Below, piece by piece: positions 28,399 to 38,215 of a stretch of DNA of 64,000 nucleotides; within the stretch, counting starts at the first letter, position 1, and every line of letters begins with the position of its first letter. The position numbers and the translations under genes are program-made. The notes below the pieces were generated by a model. That model saw nothing but the letters and a program-made list of their open reading frames with translations. It did no database searches and was not told the DNA's origin. Source of the DNA: a beta proteobacterium L13 (GTDB lineage: Bacteria > Pseudomonadota > Gammaproteobacteria > Burkholderiales > Chromobacteriaceae); assembly GCA_000335715.1 (NCBI GenBank), contig AMYZ01000020.1, positions 17,370-81,369 of the forward strand, in the 5' to 3' direction.

Positions 28399-30009
28399 TC
28401 ACAGTTTGTAGGTACGTACTTCCTGGTCCAGCATGGACGCCAGCTCGTTCAGGTGATGCGCCAGGTCGGTGACACTGTGCGCGGCGCTGGCGTTTTCTTC
28501 CGACATCTGCGCGACGGTTTCCACCTGCTGCGCAATGCTGTTGGCCGCCGCGCCTTGCTCGCGGATGGCACTGGCAATTTCGCCTACTACGCCTTTGTTG
28601 TCGTCGGCTGCCTGGGCGATTTCCTGCATGGTCAGGCGCGCCCGCTCGGTTTCCTGTACGCCACTTTCCACACTGCTGACGGCACGGCTTACCCCGGCGG
28701 CGGCGTCATCAGACTTGCCCTGCATGGTGTTGATCATCTGGGCAATTTCGGTGGTGGAGCTGGCGGTGCGTTCGGCCAGCTTGCGTACCTCGTCGGCTAC
28801 CACGGCAAAGCCGCGGCCCATTTCGCCTGCGCGGGCGGCTTCGATGGCGGCATTGAGCGCCAGCAAGTTGGTCTGGTCGGCCACGTCGCGTATCACGTTG
28901 ATGACGGTATGAATGGCATTGGTCTGCTGGTTCAGGGCTTGCATATGGGTAGATACATCGCGCACCGAGTCGGCCATGCTGAGGATGGTGCCGTTGCTGC
29001 TTTCTATTACCTGTTCGCCGTGGCGCGCCTTGTGGCCGGTATCCTGCGCCAGGGTGTTGGCCTCCTGGGTGCGGTCGGCCACGTGGTTGATGCTGACGGT
29101 AATCTGCTCCAGCGCCGCCGCCATGGACGAGGCCGACTGGCTTTGCGCCGACGAGCCGGCGGCTACCTGCCCGGCAGCGCTGGCCAGGTTGGCCGCAGCC
29201 GATGCCACATCACTGGACGATAGCGCCACGCGCTGCATGCTGTCGTGCAGGCGGCTGGCCAGCTGGTTGAAGTGGCGTAGCAGGCCGCCCATTTCATCAT
29301 CGTGACGAATCTGGCAGCGGCGAGACAGGTCCAGGTGCTCGGTCATGTCGGCAATATCGCTGGCTGCGTCGTGAATGCTACCCACGATCTGGCGATAGGT
29401 GCGTATGGCGATGATGACCAGTGCCAGCAAGGCGACGCCGGCGGTAATGGCGAGCCACAGCAAGGCACTTTGCTCGGCATCATTCAGCGCCTGGTGCGCT
29501 TCTCGTCCTACCTGCTTGTTGTGCTCGATTTCTTTCAGTGCGGTGTCGCGTACCTGCAGGAAGTCGCTGCGGCTGTTGTTGAGCATTTGCGAGGCATTGG
29601 CGATGTCTTGCGCCTTGAAGGCAGCCAGCACCTGGTCGTAGGTCTGGTTGGTACGGGCGACGCCGCGACGGAATTCTTCCAGCAGCTGCTTGTCGGCGCT
29701 GTCGTTTACCAGGGCTTCATAGCTTTGCAGATTGTTGTCTACCAGCTGGCGGTACTCTTGATAGGCCGCCAGGATGGCATCCTGCGTGGCGGCTTCTTCC
29801 GATGCCACCAGGCTGAGCAGGGCAGCGCGCTGCTGTACAAAGTTCAGGCTGGCCGTACCGAGCAGCTCGATGCTTGGTACCACATCGTCGGCGATGACGG
29901 CTGACTTTTCCTTGATGCTGGCCAGCTGGACAAAGGCAATCAGCAGAATCGTGGCAAAGGCAATGACAGCCACCAGGGTTTGTAACTGCAAGCGTGTAGC
30001 AATTTTCAT
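28399..30009 (-). CDS. Methyl-accepting chemotaxis protein
   Basis: Chemoreceptor of 536 residues: first membrane helix about 11-30 ([19 protein letters not shown]), helical periplasmic sensor of the four-helix-bundle type (about 35-185) that contains an [20 protein letters not shown] helix, second membrane helix about 187-206, HAMP, then the cytoplasmic hairpin with [20 protein letters not shown] at about 373-392. The methylation helices are Gln/Glu/Ala-rich. The ribosome site is GAGGTG, 5 nt upstream. Ligand unknown; related in plan to the receptor at 664-2283 but with a different sensor. DUS-like copy at 29188. Confidence 0.93.
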   Translation of the reverse strand: MKIATRLQLQTLVAVIAFATILLIAFVQLASIKEKSAVIADDVVPSIELLGTASLNFVQQRAALLSLVASEEAATQDAILAAYQEYRQLVDNNLQSYEALVNDSADKQLLEEFRRGVARTNQTYDQVLAAFKAQDIANASQMLNNSRSDFLQVRDTALKEIEHNKQVGREAHQALNDAEQSALLWLAITAGVALLALVIIAIRTYRQIVGSIHDAASDIADMTEHLDLSRRCQIRHDDEMGGLLRHFNQLASRLHDSMQRVALSSSDVASAAANLASAAGQVAAGSSAQSQSASSMAAALEQITVSINHVADRTQEANTLAQDTGHKARHGEQVIESSNGTILSMADSVRDVSTHMQALNQQTNAIHTVINVIRDVADQTNLLALNAAIEAARAGEMGRGFAVVADEVRKLAERTASSTTEIAQMINTMQGKSDDAAAGVSRAVSSVESGVQETERARLTMQEIAQAADDNKGVVGEIASAIREQGAAANSIAQQVETVAQMSEENASAAHSVTDLAHHLNELASMLDQEVRTYKL

Positions 30010-30182
30010 GAAACACCTCTAACCGATGGGGTGGGTTGGTCTGGGTTGGTGTGGTGCTGTTAGATCAACGGCGGTGTTTGCCAGCCATATCCGGGTGAGG
30101 GCAGTTCTGCGGGCGGGTGGCTGGGGCCGAGCCACGCCACTTGCCGGCCGCGCTTGTTTGCCGCGCTGGCAGGCAGTGTCTG

Positions 30183-30209
30183 ATATCCCGGTAGGCGACG
30201 ATGCTTTTA
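30183..30209 (-). promoter_or_regulatory. Possible sigma-28 (FliA) promoter for the chemoreceptor
   Basis: On the minus strand TAAAAGCA, an 11-bp spacer and CGGGATAT resemble the flagellar sigma consensus TAAAGTTT-N11-GCCGATAA (TAAA and GATA agree). It lies about 175 bp upstream of the chemoreceptor start. The match is partial, so this is only a candidate. The rest of 30010-30343 is a gene-free stretch with no other feature I can name. Confidence 0.3.
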
Positions 30210-30343
30210 AAGCAATACCGCTTTGTTTTGCCCGTAATTTATAGATATTGATTGGGCTTATAACAAGATGACATGTTGCGATGCGTCAAGTTCACGTGTA
30301 TTTGTCATGTGTCTTGATCGGCTAACCCGCCAGGGCGCGGTAG

Positions 30344-30370
30344 CAAAAAAAACAGCCCGCAAAGGGCTGT
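30344..30370 (-). terminator. Terminator downstream of mfd
   Basis: ACAGCCC / GGGCTGT (30352-30358, 30364-30370), loop GCAAA; on the minus strand it is followed by eight T. It lies about 50 bp after the mfd stop. Confidence 0.9.
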
Positions 30371-30421
30371 GAAATGAATGACTCAGCCACGCGAAAAATG
30401 ACGCGGGCAGAATTGGCCGGC

Positions 30422-33400
30422 TTAGCTTAGCTCTTTCATCAGCTCTTTCACGCGCACGATGCGCATCGCCACATCCGGTATCGGGCTTTCTACCCGCAGC
30501 TTGTCCTGGCCGGCCAGCTTGTAATTACGCTTGCTCTGGATCAGCTGGATGATCTTCATCGGGTCGATGGGCGGGTTGGGCACGAAGGTGAGCTGGATGG
30601 CGACCTCGCTGGCGTCCAGTTTCTGGATGCCCATCTCGCGTGCGGCCAACCTTAGCCGGTGGCTTTCGATCAGCGTTTTCACGTTTTGCGGCGGCAGGCC
30701 AAAGCGGTCGATCAGCTCTTCGTGGATGGTGTCGATCTCGTCTTCGCTGTCGCAGGTGGCCAGCCGCTTGTAGATCACCAGCCGCTCGTGCACGCCGGGG
30801 CAGTAGTCGTCCGGCAGCAGCGCCGGGCTGTGCAGGTTGATTTCGGTGGTCACGCCCAGCGGCGCATCCAGGTCCGGCTCGCGGCCCTTTTTGAGGTCGC
30901 GCACCGCCTGCTTCAGCATTTCGGTAAACAGGCTGAAGCCGACTTCCTGCATCTCGCCCGATTGCCCCTCGCCCAGTACCTCGCCGGCGCCACGGATTTC
31001 CAGGTCGTGCATGGCCAGGTAGAAGCCGGCGCCCAACTCTTCGGATGCCTGAATCGCTTCCAGCCGCTTTTGTGCGTCGCGTGTCATGCCTTCGCCGGTG
31101 AGCAGGTAGGCGTAAGCCTGGTGGTGGCTGCGGCCAACCCGGCCGCGCAGCTGGTGCAGCTGGGCCAGGCCGAACTTGTCGGCGCGGTTGATCAGGATGG
31201 TGTTGGCGTTGGGGATGTCGATGCCGGTTTCGATAATGGTGGAGCACAGCAGCACGTTGAAGCGTACCTGTAGGAAGTCGCGCATCACCTGTTCCAGCTC
31301 GCGCTCGCGCAGTTGGCCGTGCGCCACCGCTATGCGCGCCTCCGGCACCAGCTCGGCCAGCTTTTCGCGCATGTTCTCGATGGTGTCCACCTCGTTGTGC
31401 AGGAAGAACACCTGGCCGCCGCGTTTGAACTCGCGCAGCATCGCCTCGCGGATAATGCCGTTGTTAATGGGGCTGACAAAGGTTTTGACCGCCAGGCGGC
31501 GCGACGGCGCGGTGGTGATGGCGGAGAATTCGCGCAGGCCTTCCAGCGCCATGGACAGCGTGCGTGGAATCGGCGTGGCGGTGAGCGTGAGCACGTCCAC
31601 ATTGGCGCGCAGGCGTTTGAGCTGCTCTTTCTGGCGCACGCCAAAGCGGTGTTCCTCGTCGATGATCACCAGCCCCAGGTTTTTGAAGCTCACGTCCGGC
31701 TGCACCAGCTTATGGGTGCCGATGACGATATCGATGCTGCCTGCGGCCAACCCTTCCATCGCCTGCTTCACTTCCTTGGCGCTCTTGAAGCGCGACAGCT
31801 CGGCAATGCGTACCGGCCAGTCGGCAAAGCGGTCGCTAAAGTTCTGGAAATGCTGCTCGGCCAGCAGCGTGGTGGGCACCAGCACGGCTACCTGTTTGCC
31901 GCCCATCACCGCCACAAAGGCGGCGCGCAGCGCGACTTCGGTTTTGCCAAAGCCCACGTCGCCGCATACCAGGCGGTCCATCGGGCGGCCGCTGGTCATG
32001 TCGTGGATCACCGCCTCGATGGCGCTGGCCTGATCGGGGGTTTCTTCAAAGCCGAAGCCGGCGGCAAAGGCGTCGTAGTCGTGGTGGTTCAGGGTAAAGC
32101 TGTGGCCTTCGCGCGCGGCGCGCTGGGCGTACAGGTTCAGCAGCTCGGCGGCGGTATCGCGGGCTTTTTCGGCGGCCTTTTTCTTGGCCTTGTCCCAGGC
32201 CGGGCTGCCCAGCCGGTGCAGCTGCACATTGTCGCTGGCGTGGCCGGCGTAGCGGCTGATCAGCTGCAGCTGCGCCACCGGCACGTACAGCGTGGCGCCT
32301 TCTGCGTACTCCAGCTGCATCATTTCGGTTTCGCCTTCGCCCAGGTCGATGGACACCAGGCCCATGTAGCGGCCGATACCGTGCGATTCGTGCACCACCG
32401 GGTCGCCCACTTTTACCTCGGCCAGGTCGCGCAGCATGGCGTCGTTGTTGGCCGCCGTTTTGCGGCGCTTGCCGTGGCTGCGGGCGATGTGCTGGTACAG
32501 CTCGGCTTCGGTGACGATGGCAATGCCGGCGTCGTGCAGCTCGAAACCGTTAAACAGCGGCGCGTGAATCAGGCCCAGCGCGACTTTGCTATCGGCAAAG
32601 GCCTGCCAGCTGTCTACCGGCTGCGCCTTGATGCCGTGTTCCTGCAAAAAATGGAACAGGGTTTCACGCCGGCCCAGGCTTTCGGCGGCAATCAGCACGC
32701 GACCGCTGTAGCGGCGGGTGAAGTCGGCAAGCTTGGTGAGCGGGTTGTCGGCGCGGCGCTCTACCGCCAGCTCGGGCAGCGGCAGGTAGCCGCAGTCGCC
32801 GCTGCCGGACATGTCCAGCCGGGCGTACGGTTTGATGGCGCCCATCAGCTCGTCCGGGCGCAGGAACAGCTCGGCCGGGGCCAGCACCGGGCGCTCCGGG
32901 TTGCCACCGGCCATATTGTGGCGGCTTTGCGCATCACGCCAGAAGTCTTCGGCGGCGGCCATCACATTGCCGTGCAAGATCAGCTGCGCGCTGTCGCCCA
33001 GGTAGTCGAACAGGGTGGCGGTGTGCTCGAAGAACAGTGGCAGGTAGTACTCGATACCGGCCGGCCACAAGTTATTGGACACATCTTTGTAGATACGGCT
33101 TTTGGACGGGTCGCCGTCTATCTTTTCGCGGTAGTGCTGGCGAAACGCGGTGACGGCGGCTTCGTCGGTGGGGTATTCGCGCGCCGGCAGCAGGCGGATC
33201 TCCGGCACCGGGTACAGCGTGCGCTGGGTGTCGGGGTCGAAGGTTTTCAGGCTGTCGATTTCGTCATCGAACAGGTCGATGCGATAGGGCAGCGCGCTGC
33301 CCATGGGGAACAGGTCGACCAGGCCGCCGCGTATCGAGAACTCGCCCGGTGCCACCACTTGCGATACATGCTGGTAGCCGGCGGTGACCATGTCGGCGCG

Positions 33401-33817
33401 CAGGCGGTCTACGTCCAGGCGCTGTTTCAGTTTCAGCCAGAAGGTGCGGCCCAGCAGGAAGCTCATCGGCGATAGCCGCGTGATGGCGGTAGTGAGCGGC
33501 GCAATCACCACATCGCATTCACCATTGCGGATTTGCCACAGCGTGGCCAGCCGCTCGGACACCAGGTCGCTGTGCGGTGAAAAATGGTCGTAAGGCAGGG
33601 TTTCCCAGTCGGGCAGCAGGGCAATACGCCAGGCCGGGCGGAAGAAGGGCAGCTCTGCCTTTAGGCGCTGGGCATCCTGTGCGCTGGCGGTCAGGATCAG
33701 CATGGGTTGGCCGCTATCCGGCAGCGCGGCTATCAGGGCGCTATCGGCGCTGCCCGCTGGCAGGGCCAGCAGGGTCTTCTGCCCGTTTGCGGGCCACTGT
33801 CGCAAAGTGGTGGTCAT
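30422..33817 (-). CDS. mfd: Transcription-repair coupling factor Mfd
   Basis: Removes RNA polymerase stalled at DNA damage and recruits UvrA. About 1131 residues from MTTTLRQWP (ATG 33817); an ATG at 33829 adds four residues and is equally possible. An N-terminal UvrB-like domain is followed by the RNA-polymerase-interaction region (about 475-560; KVGDPVVHESHGIGRYMGL), then the RecG-like translocase: Walker A GDVGFGKTEVALRA (about 618-631), DEEHRFG (about 719-725), TATPIPRTL, and the translocation motif in the C-half. The C-terminal D7 inhibitory domain is present. DUS-like copies at 30642, 31129 and 31742 cluster in the 3' third. Confidence 0.97.
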   Translation of the reverse strand: MTTTLRQWPANGQKTLLALPAGSADSALIAALPDSGQPMLILTASAQDAQRLKAELPFFRPAWRIALLPDWETLPYDHFSPHSDLVSERLATLWQIRNGECDVVIAPLTTAITRLSPMSFLLGRTFWLKLKQRLDVDRLRADMVTAGYQHVSQVVAPGEFSIRGGLVDLFPMGSALPYRIDLFDDEIDSLKTFDPDTQRTLYPVPEIRLLPAREYPTDEAAVTAFRQHYREKIDGDPSKSRIYKDVSNNLWPAGIEYYLPLFFEHTATLFDYLGDSAQLILHGNVMAAAEDFWRDAQSRHNMAGGNPERPVLAPAELFLRPDELMGAIKPYARLDMSGSGDCGYLPLPELAVERRADNPLTKLADFTRRYSGRVLIAAESLGRRETLFHFLQEHGIKAQPVDSWQAFADSKVALGLIHAPLFNGFELHDAGIAIVTEAELYQHIARSHGKRRKTAANNDAMLRDLAEVKVGDPVVHESHGIGRYMGLVSIDLGEGETEMMQLEYAEGATLYVPVAQLQLISRYAGHASDNVQLHRLGSPAWDKAKKKAAEKARDTAAELLNLYAQRAAREGHSFTLNHHDYDAFAAGFGFEETPDQASAIEAVIHDMTSGRPMDRLVCGDVGFGKTEVALRAAFVAVMGGKQVAVLVPTTLLAEQHFQNFSDRFADWPVRIAELSRFKSAKEVKQAMEGLAAGSIDIVIGTHKLVQPDVSFKNLGLVIIDEEHRFGVRQKEQLKRLRANVDVLTLTATPIPRTLSMALEGLREFSAITTAPSRRLAVKTFVSPINNGIIREAMLREFKRGGQVFFLHNEVDTIENMREKLAELVPEARIAVAHGQLRERELEQVMRDFLQVRFNVLLCSTIIETGIDIPNANTILINRADKFGLAQLHQLRGRVGRSHHQAYAYLLTGEGMTRDAQKRLEAIQASEELGAGFYLAMHDLEIRGAGEVLGEGQSGEMQEVGFSLFTEMLKQAVRDLKKGREPDLDAPLGVTTEINLHSPALLPDDYCPGVHERLVIYKRLATCDSEDEIDTIHEELIDRFGLPPQNVKTLIESHRLRLAAREMGIQKLDASEVAIQLTFVPNPPIDPMKIIQLIQSKRNYKLAGQDKLRVESPIPDVAMRIVRVKELMKELS

Positions 33818-33931
33818 ATCGCTACACATTCTCAAAGAGGCAGGTATTATAGAGCCACACTGGGCCTACAGCTGCGCCAGACAGCGACCTTCATCATGAA
33901 TCCAGTGTCCCACCCATAAGTTCACCACAGA

Positions 33932-36900
33932 ATGAATACAGCCTGCTTGTACAGGGGCGGGGCGGCGTTACGAAAAACAGGCAGGGGAGAGGTGGAAAAA
34001 AACACCATAGGTGCGCTGGTCGCACTGATTTTTTTTGCAACAGGCATGCTGTTCTGGCCACAACAGTGGCAGGGGGCGTTGCCAATGGCCACCTTTGTCG
34101 CCCATGCCATGATGGCCTGGCGCTTTGCAGCGGGGCGTTTTGGCGTGGTGTGGTGGTGGGGCGGCCCGGTGGCGCTGCTGGCGCTATTGACCATGCCCTT
34201 GGCCGAAGCCGTGCTCTGGACGCTATCGTTTGCCAGCATGCTGCTGGCCCTGTCCCGCGTGCTGCCTGCCGCCGATTACCGGCTGATTTCTTTATCTTCC
34301 CTTTTCCGCTTGCAGCTGCGCTGTGCCGTGCCTGCTGCGTTCCTGGTGGCCACGCTGGCTGGCGTCATGCCTGCCGCGAGCTGGCCCGTGCTGGTACAGC
34401 ACTTTACCCTGGCATGGCTGACGCTGGTGCTGGTGCTGCCGCTGGCGTACGCCAGCTTCCCTAGCGATGTCATGCGCCGTGACACCCTCTGGCTGATGCT
34501 GGCTACCGTGCTGGCGGGCGGGGTGTTATGGGCTTTGCAGCGCCAGGCTTGCTTTACCTCGTGCCTGCTGGCGTTTTTGCCACCGCTGTATCTGGCCGCG
34601 CTACGTGGCGGGCTCACCGGGGTGACCGGGGTGGGAGTGACGCTGTTGTTTACCCTGTCTGTGCCTGGTTTGCTGTCGGGCCAGCCCTGGCCGCTGGGCT
34701 TGAGTCCTGTTGGCTGGCTGCTGGTGGCGACGCTGGTTGTGCTGGCAGGCATGGTGGCGGTATTTGGTGATGGCTACCGTCGCCGCGAGCGTTTACTGCA
34801 GGATGTGCAGGCGCGCTTTGAGTCTTTGCTGAACCAGAGCACCAGCCTGATGACACTGAAAGACCTGGACGGCCGCTACCTGGTGGTAAACCTGAACTTT
34901 GCCCGGCTGTTTGGCTTGTCGCCGCTGTACTTCAAGGGGCGTACCGCGCGCGATATGTTTGCCGCCGAAGAGGCCAAGCTGATTGCCGAGCACGACTTGC
35001 AGGTGCTGCGCAGCCTGGAGCCACGCCAGTTCGAAGAAAACATCACGGTTGATGGCCATAGCCTGCGCATGCTGTCCAGTGTGTTTCCCCTGTTTGACAG
35101 TGAAGGCTTGCCCTCGGGTGTGGGCAGCATTTCGGTGGACATTACCCAGCGCGCGGCAGAAGAACGCTTGCGCCAGGAAGCGGTAGAAAAGTACCGCGCC
35201 GTGGTAGAGCAATCCATGGTGGGGATTTACATCACGCAAGAAGAAGAGCTGGTGTACGTGAACCCCAAGCTGGCCGATCTGGTGCAATACAATGCCGACG
35301 AGCTGTCGGGGCGCCATATCGGCGCGGTATTGTCGCCTGCCGAGGCACAGCGTATCAGTGCGCAAATACGCCGCCGCATCGCCGACCATATCCAGACCAT
35401 GCACTACACCACGCGGCTGTTACGCAAGGACGGCGAAGAGGTGGATGTCGAGGTCCATAGCCGCTTGTTCGACTACCAGGGCCGCAAGGCGATTATCGGT
35501 GTGGTGATGGATATTTCCGACCGCGTGGCCGCCAGCGCCGAGCTGCGCCTGGCCGCCACCGTGTTCGATAATGCCACCGAAGGCATTCTGGTAACCGACG
35601 CCGAAGGCCGTATCGTCATGGTGAACCAGGCCTTTACCCGTATTACCGGCTTTGGTTCGGACGAGGCCATAGGCCGTGTTTCGCGCATGCTGCGTACGGC
35701 CAACCGCGAGCGTAACCGCGCCCTGGTCGAGGCGCTGGAGCGTGACGGGCACTGGAAAGGCGAAATGTTCGACCGCCACAAGAGCGGTGACCCTTACGTG
35801 GCCGAGCTATCCATCAGTGCAGTGCGCGCAACGCACGGCGGGCTGACGCACTATGTGGGCGTGTTTTCCGATATTACCGGCCGCAAGCAGGCCGAAGACC
35901 GCCTGCAGTTTCTGGCCAGCCACGATCCGCTTACCCGCCTGCCCAACCGTAGCGCACTGATCGAAGCCATCGATAACGCCATTATCGAGTCGCCCGATGC
36001 CATACCGGCGCTGGCCCTGATGTTTATCGACCTGGACCGCTTCAAGCTGATTAACGATTCGTTTGGCCACCAGGCTGGCGATGAAGTGCTGCACGAGATT
36101 GCCGCCCGGCTTACCCAGTCGGCACAGCGGTTTGGCCTGGTGGCGCGCCTGGGCGGCGATGAGTTCACGCTGGTGGTCAGCGACTTTGACAGCCACGAAG
36201 CGTTAGGGCGCATGGCCGAGGAAGTGTTGGCCGCACTGGCCCGCCCCATGCGGGTAGAGCAGCACGAGGTCTTTGTCAGCGGAAGTATCGGCATCAGCGT
36301 GTACCCCAACGACGGCATAGACGCCACCACACTGCTGAAGAATGCCGACGCGGCCATGTACCGCGCCAAGGAGGCCGGCAAGAACACTTACCAGTTCTTT
36401 GATGCCGACATGAATACGCAAACCTTCGAGCGCCTGCTGATGGAAAGCGGCCTGCGCCAGGCGCTGGAGCGCCGCGAGTTCGAGCTGCATTACCAGCCAC
36501 AAGTATCGTGCGATGGCGTGTCACTGGAGGGGGTCGAGGCGCTGATCCGCTGGCGTCACCCGCAGCTGGGGCTGATACCGCCTGGCCGTTTCATTCCGCT
36601 AGCCGAAGAAACCGGCCTGATCAAGCCCATTGGTGCCTGGGTGCTGCGCGAGGCCTGCCACCAGATGGTAGCGTGGGACAAAGCCGGCATGCGTGTGCCG
36701 CGGCTGGCAGTCAATTTGTCTGCCCGCCAGTTCGAGCAGCAAACCCTGCTGAACGAAGTCAACGATGTGCTGGCGGTTACCGGCCTGGCCGCGTCACGGC
36801 TGGAGCTGGAAATTACCGAATCCATGCTGATGCAGAACCCGCAAGAGGCGATTTCGCTACTGGGCGAGCTGAAGGCGCTGGGGGTAAAGCTGTCTATCGA

Positions 36901-37240
36901 CGACTTCGGCACCGGTTACTCGTCGCTGTCCACGCTCAAGCGCTTTCCGCTGGACTACCTGAAGGTGGATCGCTCATTTATCGAAGGCCTGCCGGACGAT
37001 GGTGATAGCGCAGCCATTACCGAAGCCATCATCGCCATGGCGCGCAAGCTGCACTTTACGGTAATTGCCGAGGGGGTAGAAACCGCTGCGCAGGGCAACT
37101 TCCTGCGCAAGGCCGGCTGCGCCATCCTGCAGGGGTATTTCTTCAGCAAGCCGCTATCGGCCGCCGAGCTGGAGCAATGGTTGGCCGCAAGGCAGCAGCA
37201 GGTTCCCCTGCTGGAGATGGCCAGCGACGACGAGCTGTAA
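33932..37240 (+). CDS. Membrane PAS-PAS-PAS-GGDEF-EAL protein
   Basis: Cyclic-di-GMP enzyme of up to 1102 residues. About eight hydrophobic segments occupy residues 25-285 (MASE1-like integral sensor). Three PAS domains follow (about 295-410, 415-530, 535-650). The GGDEF domain keeps an intact GGDEF (RLGGDEFTLVV, about 738) and the EAL domain begins EALIRWRHPQLGLIPPGRFIPLAEETG (about 868) with DDFGTGYSSL later, so both synthesis and hydrolysis may be possible. The ATG at 33932 lacks a clear ribosome site; a GTG at 33992, right after GGGGAGAG, is an alternative. DUS-like copies at 36226 and 37180. Confidence 0.88.
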   Translation: MNTACLYRGGAALRKTGRGEVEKNTIGALVALIFFATGMLFWPQQWQGALPMATFVAHAMMAWRFAAGRFGVVWWWGGPVALLALLTMPLAEAVLWTLSFASMLLALSRVLPAADYRLISLSSLFRLQLRCAVPAAFLVATLAGVMPAASWPVLVQHFTLAWLTLVLVLPLAYASFPSDVMRRDTLWLMLATVLAGGVLWALQRQACFTSCLLAFLPPLYLAALRGGLTGVTGVGVTLLFTLSVPGLLSGQPWPLGLSPVGWLLVATLVVLAGMVAVFGDGYRRRERLLQDVQARFESLLNQSTSLMTLKDLDGRYLVVNLNFARLFGLSPLYFKGRTARDMFAAEEAKLIAEHDLQVLRSLEPRQFEENITVDGHSLRMLSSVFPLFDSEGLPSGVGSISVDITQRAAEERLRQEAVEKYRAVVEQSMVGIYITQEEELVYVNPKLADLVQYNADELSGRHIGAVLSPAEAQRISAQIRRRIADHIQTMHYTTRLLRKDGEEVDVEVHSRLFDYQGRKAIIGVVMDISDRVAASAELRLAATVFDNATEGILVTDAEGRIVMVNQAFTRITGFGSDEAIGRVSRMLRTANRERNRALVEALERDGHWKGEMFDRHKSGDPYVAELSISAVRATHGGLTHYVGVFSDITGRKQAEDRLQFLASHDPLTRLPNRSALIEAIDNAIIESPDAIPALALMFIDLDRFKLINDSFGHQAGDEVLHEIAARLTQSAQRFGLVARLGGDEFTLVVSDFDSHEALGRMAEEVLAALARPMRVEQHEVFVSGSIGISVYPNDGIDATTLLKNADAAMYRAKEAGKNTYQFFDADMNTQTFERLLMESGLRQALERREFELHYQPQVSCDGVSLEGVEALIRWRHPQLGLIPPGRFIPLAEETGLIKPIGAWVLREACHQMVAWDKAGMRVPRLAVNLSARQFEQQTLLNEVNDVLAVTGLAASRLELEITESMLMQNPQEAISLLGELKALGVKLSIDDFGTGYSSLSTLKRFPLDYLKVDRSFIEGLPDDGDSAAITEAIIAMARKLHFTVIAEGVETAAQGNFLRKAGCAILQGYFFSKPLSAAELEQWLAARQQQVPLLEMASDDEL

Positions 37241-37309
37241 GCTGCAAAAGCACAAAGGGCCGCGCATTAAGCGGTACAATGCGCGGTTCTATTGATAAGG
37301 TGATGCCTC

Positions 37310-38056
37310 ATGAGCAACAAGAAACTCATTCACGGCTTTCATGCCGTAAATGCCCGCCTGTGGCAAAACCCGAAATCCGTACTGGAAATCTTCCTGGCCG
37401 GCGGCCGTCAGGATGCCCGCGCCCAGGCGGTACTGGACAAGGCTGCCGGTGAAAGCGTGAAAGCCCACATTGTGGACAAAGCACGGCTGGATAGCCTCAC
37501 CGGTAACGCGCGCCACCAGGGCGTGGTGGCGATGATCGACGCCAACCAGAACTTTGTCACCCTGGACGACGTGCTGGAAAACCTGTCCGAGCCGCCGTTG
37601 CTGCTGATTCTGGACGGCGTGACCGACCCGCACAACCTGGGCGCCTGCCTGCGCGTAGCCGACGCCATGGGCGCGCACGCTGTTATCGCCCCGAAAGACC
37701 GTTCCGCCACGCTGAATGCCACCGTGTCCAAGGTAGCCTGCGGTGCCGCCGAGGTGATGCCCTACATTACGGTAACCAATCTGGCGCGCACCCTGCGCGA
37801 CCTGAAAGACGCAGGCGTATGGATTGCCGGCACCACCATGGAAGCCGACACCGACCTGTACCACTTTGATGCCAGCGGCCCGCTGGCCTGGGTAATGGGC
37901 GCCGAAGGCGAAGGCATGCGCCGCCTGACGCGCGAGCACTGCGACGTGCTGGTGTCCATCCCGATGTTCGGCACGGTAGAAAGCCTGAACGTGTCGGTGT
38001 CGTCCGGCATGGTACTGAGCGAAAGCCGCCGCCAGCGTGTGCTGAAGCAGGGCTGA
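37310..38056 (+). CDS. rlmB: 23S rRNA (guanosine-2251-2'-O)-methyltransferase
   Basis: SPOUT-class methyltransferase that modifies Gm2251 in the peptidyl-transferase P loop. It has 248 residues. The N-terminal substrate-binding domain ([23 protein letters not shown]) is followed by the knotted domain with [38 protein letters not shown] and the C-terminal [14 protein letters not shown] motif, the three SpoU signature blocks. AAGGTGAT precedes the ATG at 37310. A TACAAT -10-like hexamer sits at 37275 with no obvious -35. Confidence 0.96.
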   Translation: MSNKKLIHGFHAVNARLWQNPKSVLEIFLAGGRQDARAQAVLDKAAGESVKAHIVDKARLDSLTGNARHQGVVAMIDANQNFVTLDDVLENLSEPPLLLILDGVTDPHNLGACLRVADAMGAHAVIAPKDRSATLNATVSKVACGAAEVMPYITVTNLARTLRDLKDAGVWIAGTTMEADTDLYHFDASGPLAWVMGAEGEGMRRLTREHCDVLVSIPMFGTVESLNVSVSSGMVLSESRRQRVLKQG

Positions 38057-38076
38057 TCCGTTTCTGGCCACTCAAG

Positions 38077-38107
38077 GGCCTGTCCGCTATCGCGGGCAGG
38101 CCTTTTT
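38077..38107 (+). terminator. Terminator after rlmB
   Basis: GGCCTGTCCGC (38077-38087) pairs with GCGGGCAGGCC (38092-38102), loop TATC, followed by TTTTT. One G-U pair. Confidence 0.92.
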
Positions 38108-38128
38108 GCATGCGGCAAGCTTTTATTG

Positions 38129-38150
38129 CCATGGTGTCGGAACACCATGG
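38129..38150. repeat. Perfect 9-bp inverted repeat upstream of the copper operon
   Basis: CCATGGTGT (38129-38137), spacer CGGA, ACACCATGG (38142-38150). It lies just upstream of the -35 of the copper operon. No T-run follows, so it is more likely an operator or mRNA-independent DNA element than a terminator. Confidence 0.6.
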
Positions 38151-38158
38151 TGGACGCC

Positions 38159-38186
38159 TTGTCTACATACCCTTGTGGGGTATATA
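38159..38186 (+). promoter_or_regulatory. Copper operon promoter with CsoR-like operator in the spacer
   Basis: Probable -35 TTGTCT (38159-38164), 16-bp spacer and -10 TATATA (38181-38186). Within it is the dyad ATACCC-TTGTG-GGGTAT (38167-38183), which fits the G/C-tract dyads bound by CsoR/RcnR-family repressors. A CsoR homologue is encoded in the same operon, so this is likely its autoregulatory operator, released by copper. Confidence 0.75.
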
Positions 38187-38215
38187 GTTCTATGCAACTG
38201 ACACAAGGAGTCGTC

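Noticed and set aside
30026..30244. 72-residue open frame in the gap between the chemoreceptor and mfd
   Set aside because: No ribosome site and no conserved-looking sequence; composition is that of non-coding DNA.
31313..33475. 720-residue open frame antisense to mfd
   Set aside because: Shadow in a high-GC gene; His/Gln/Val/Gly-rich and with no recognisable motif.
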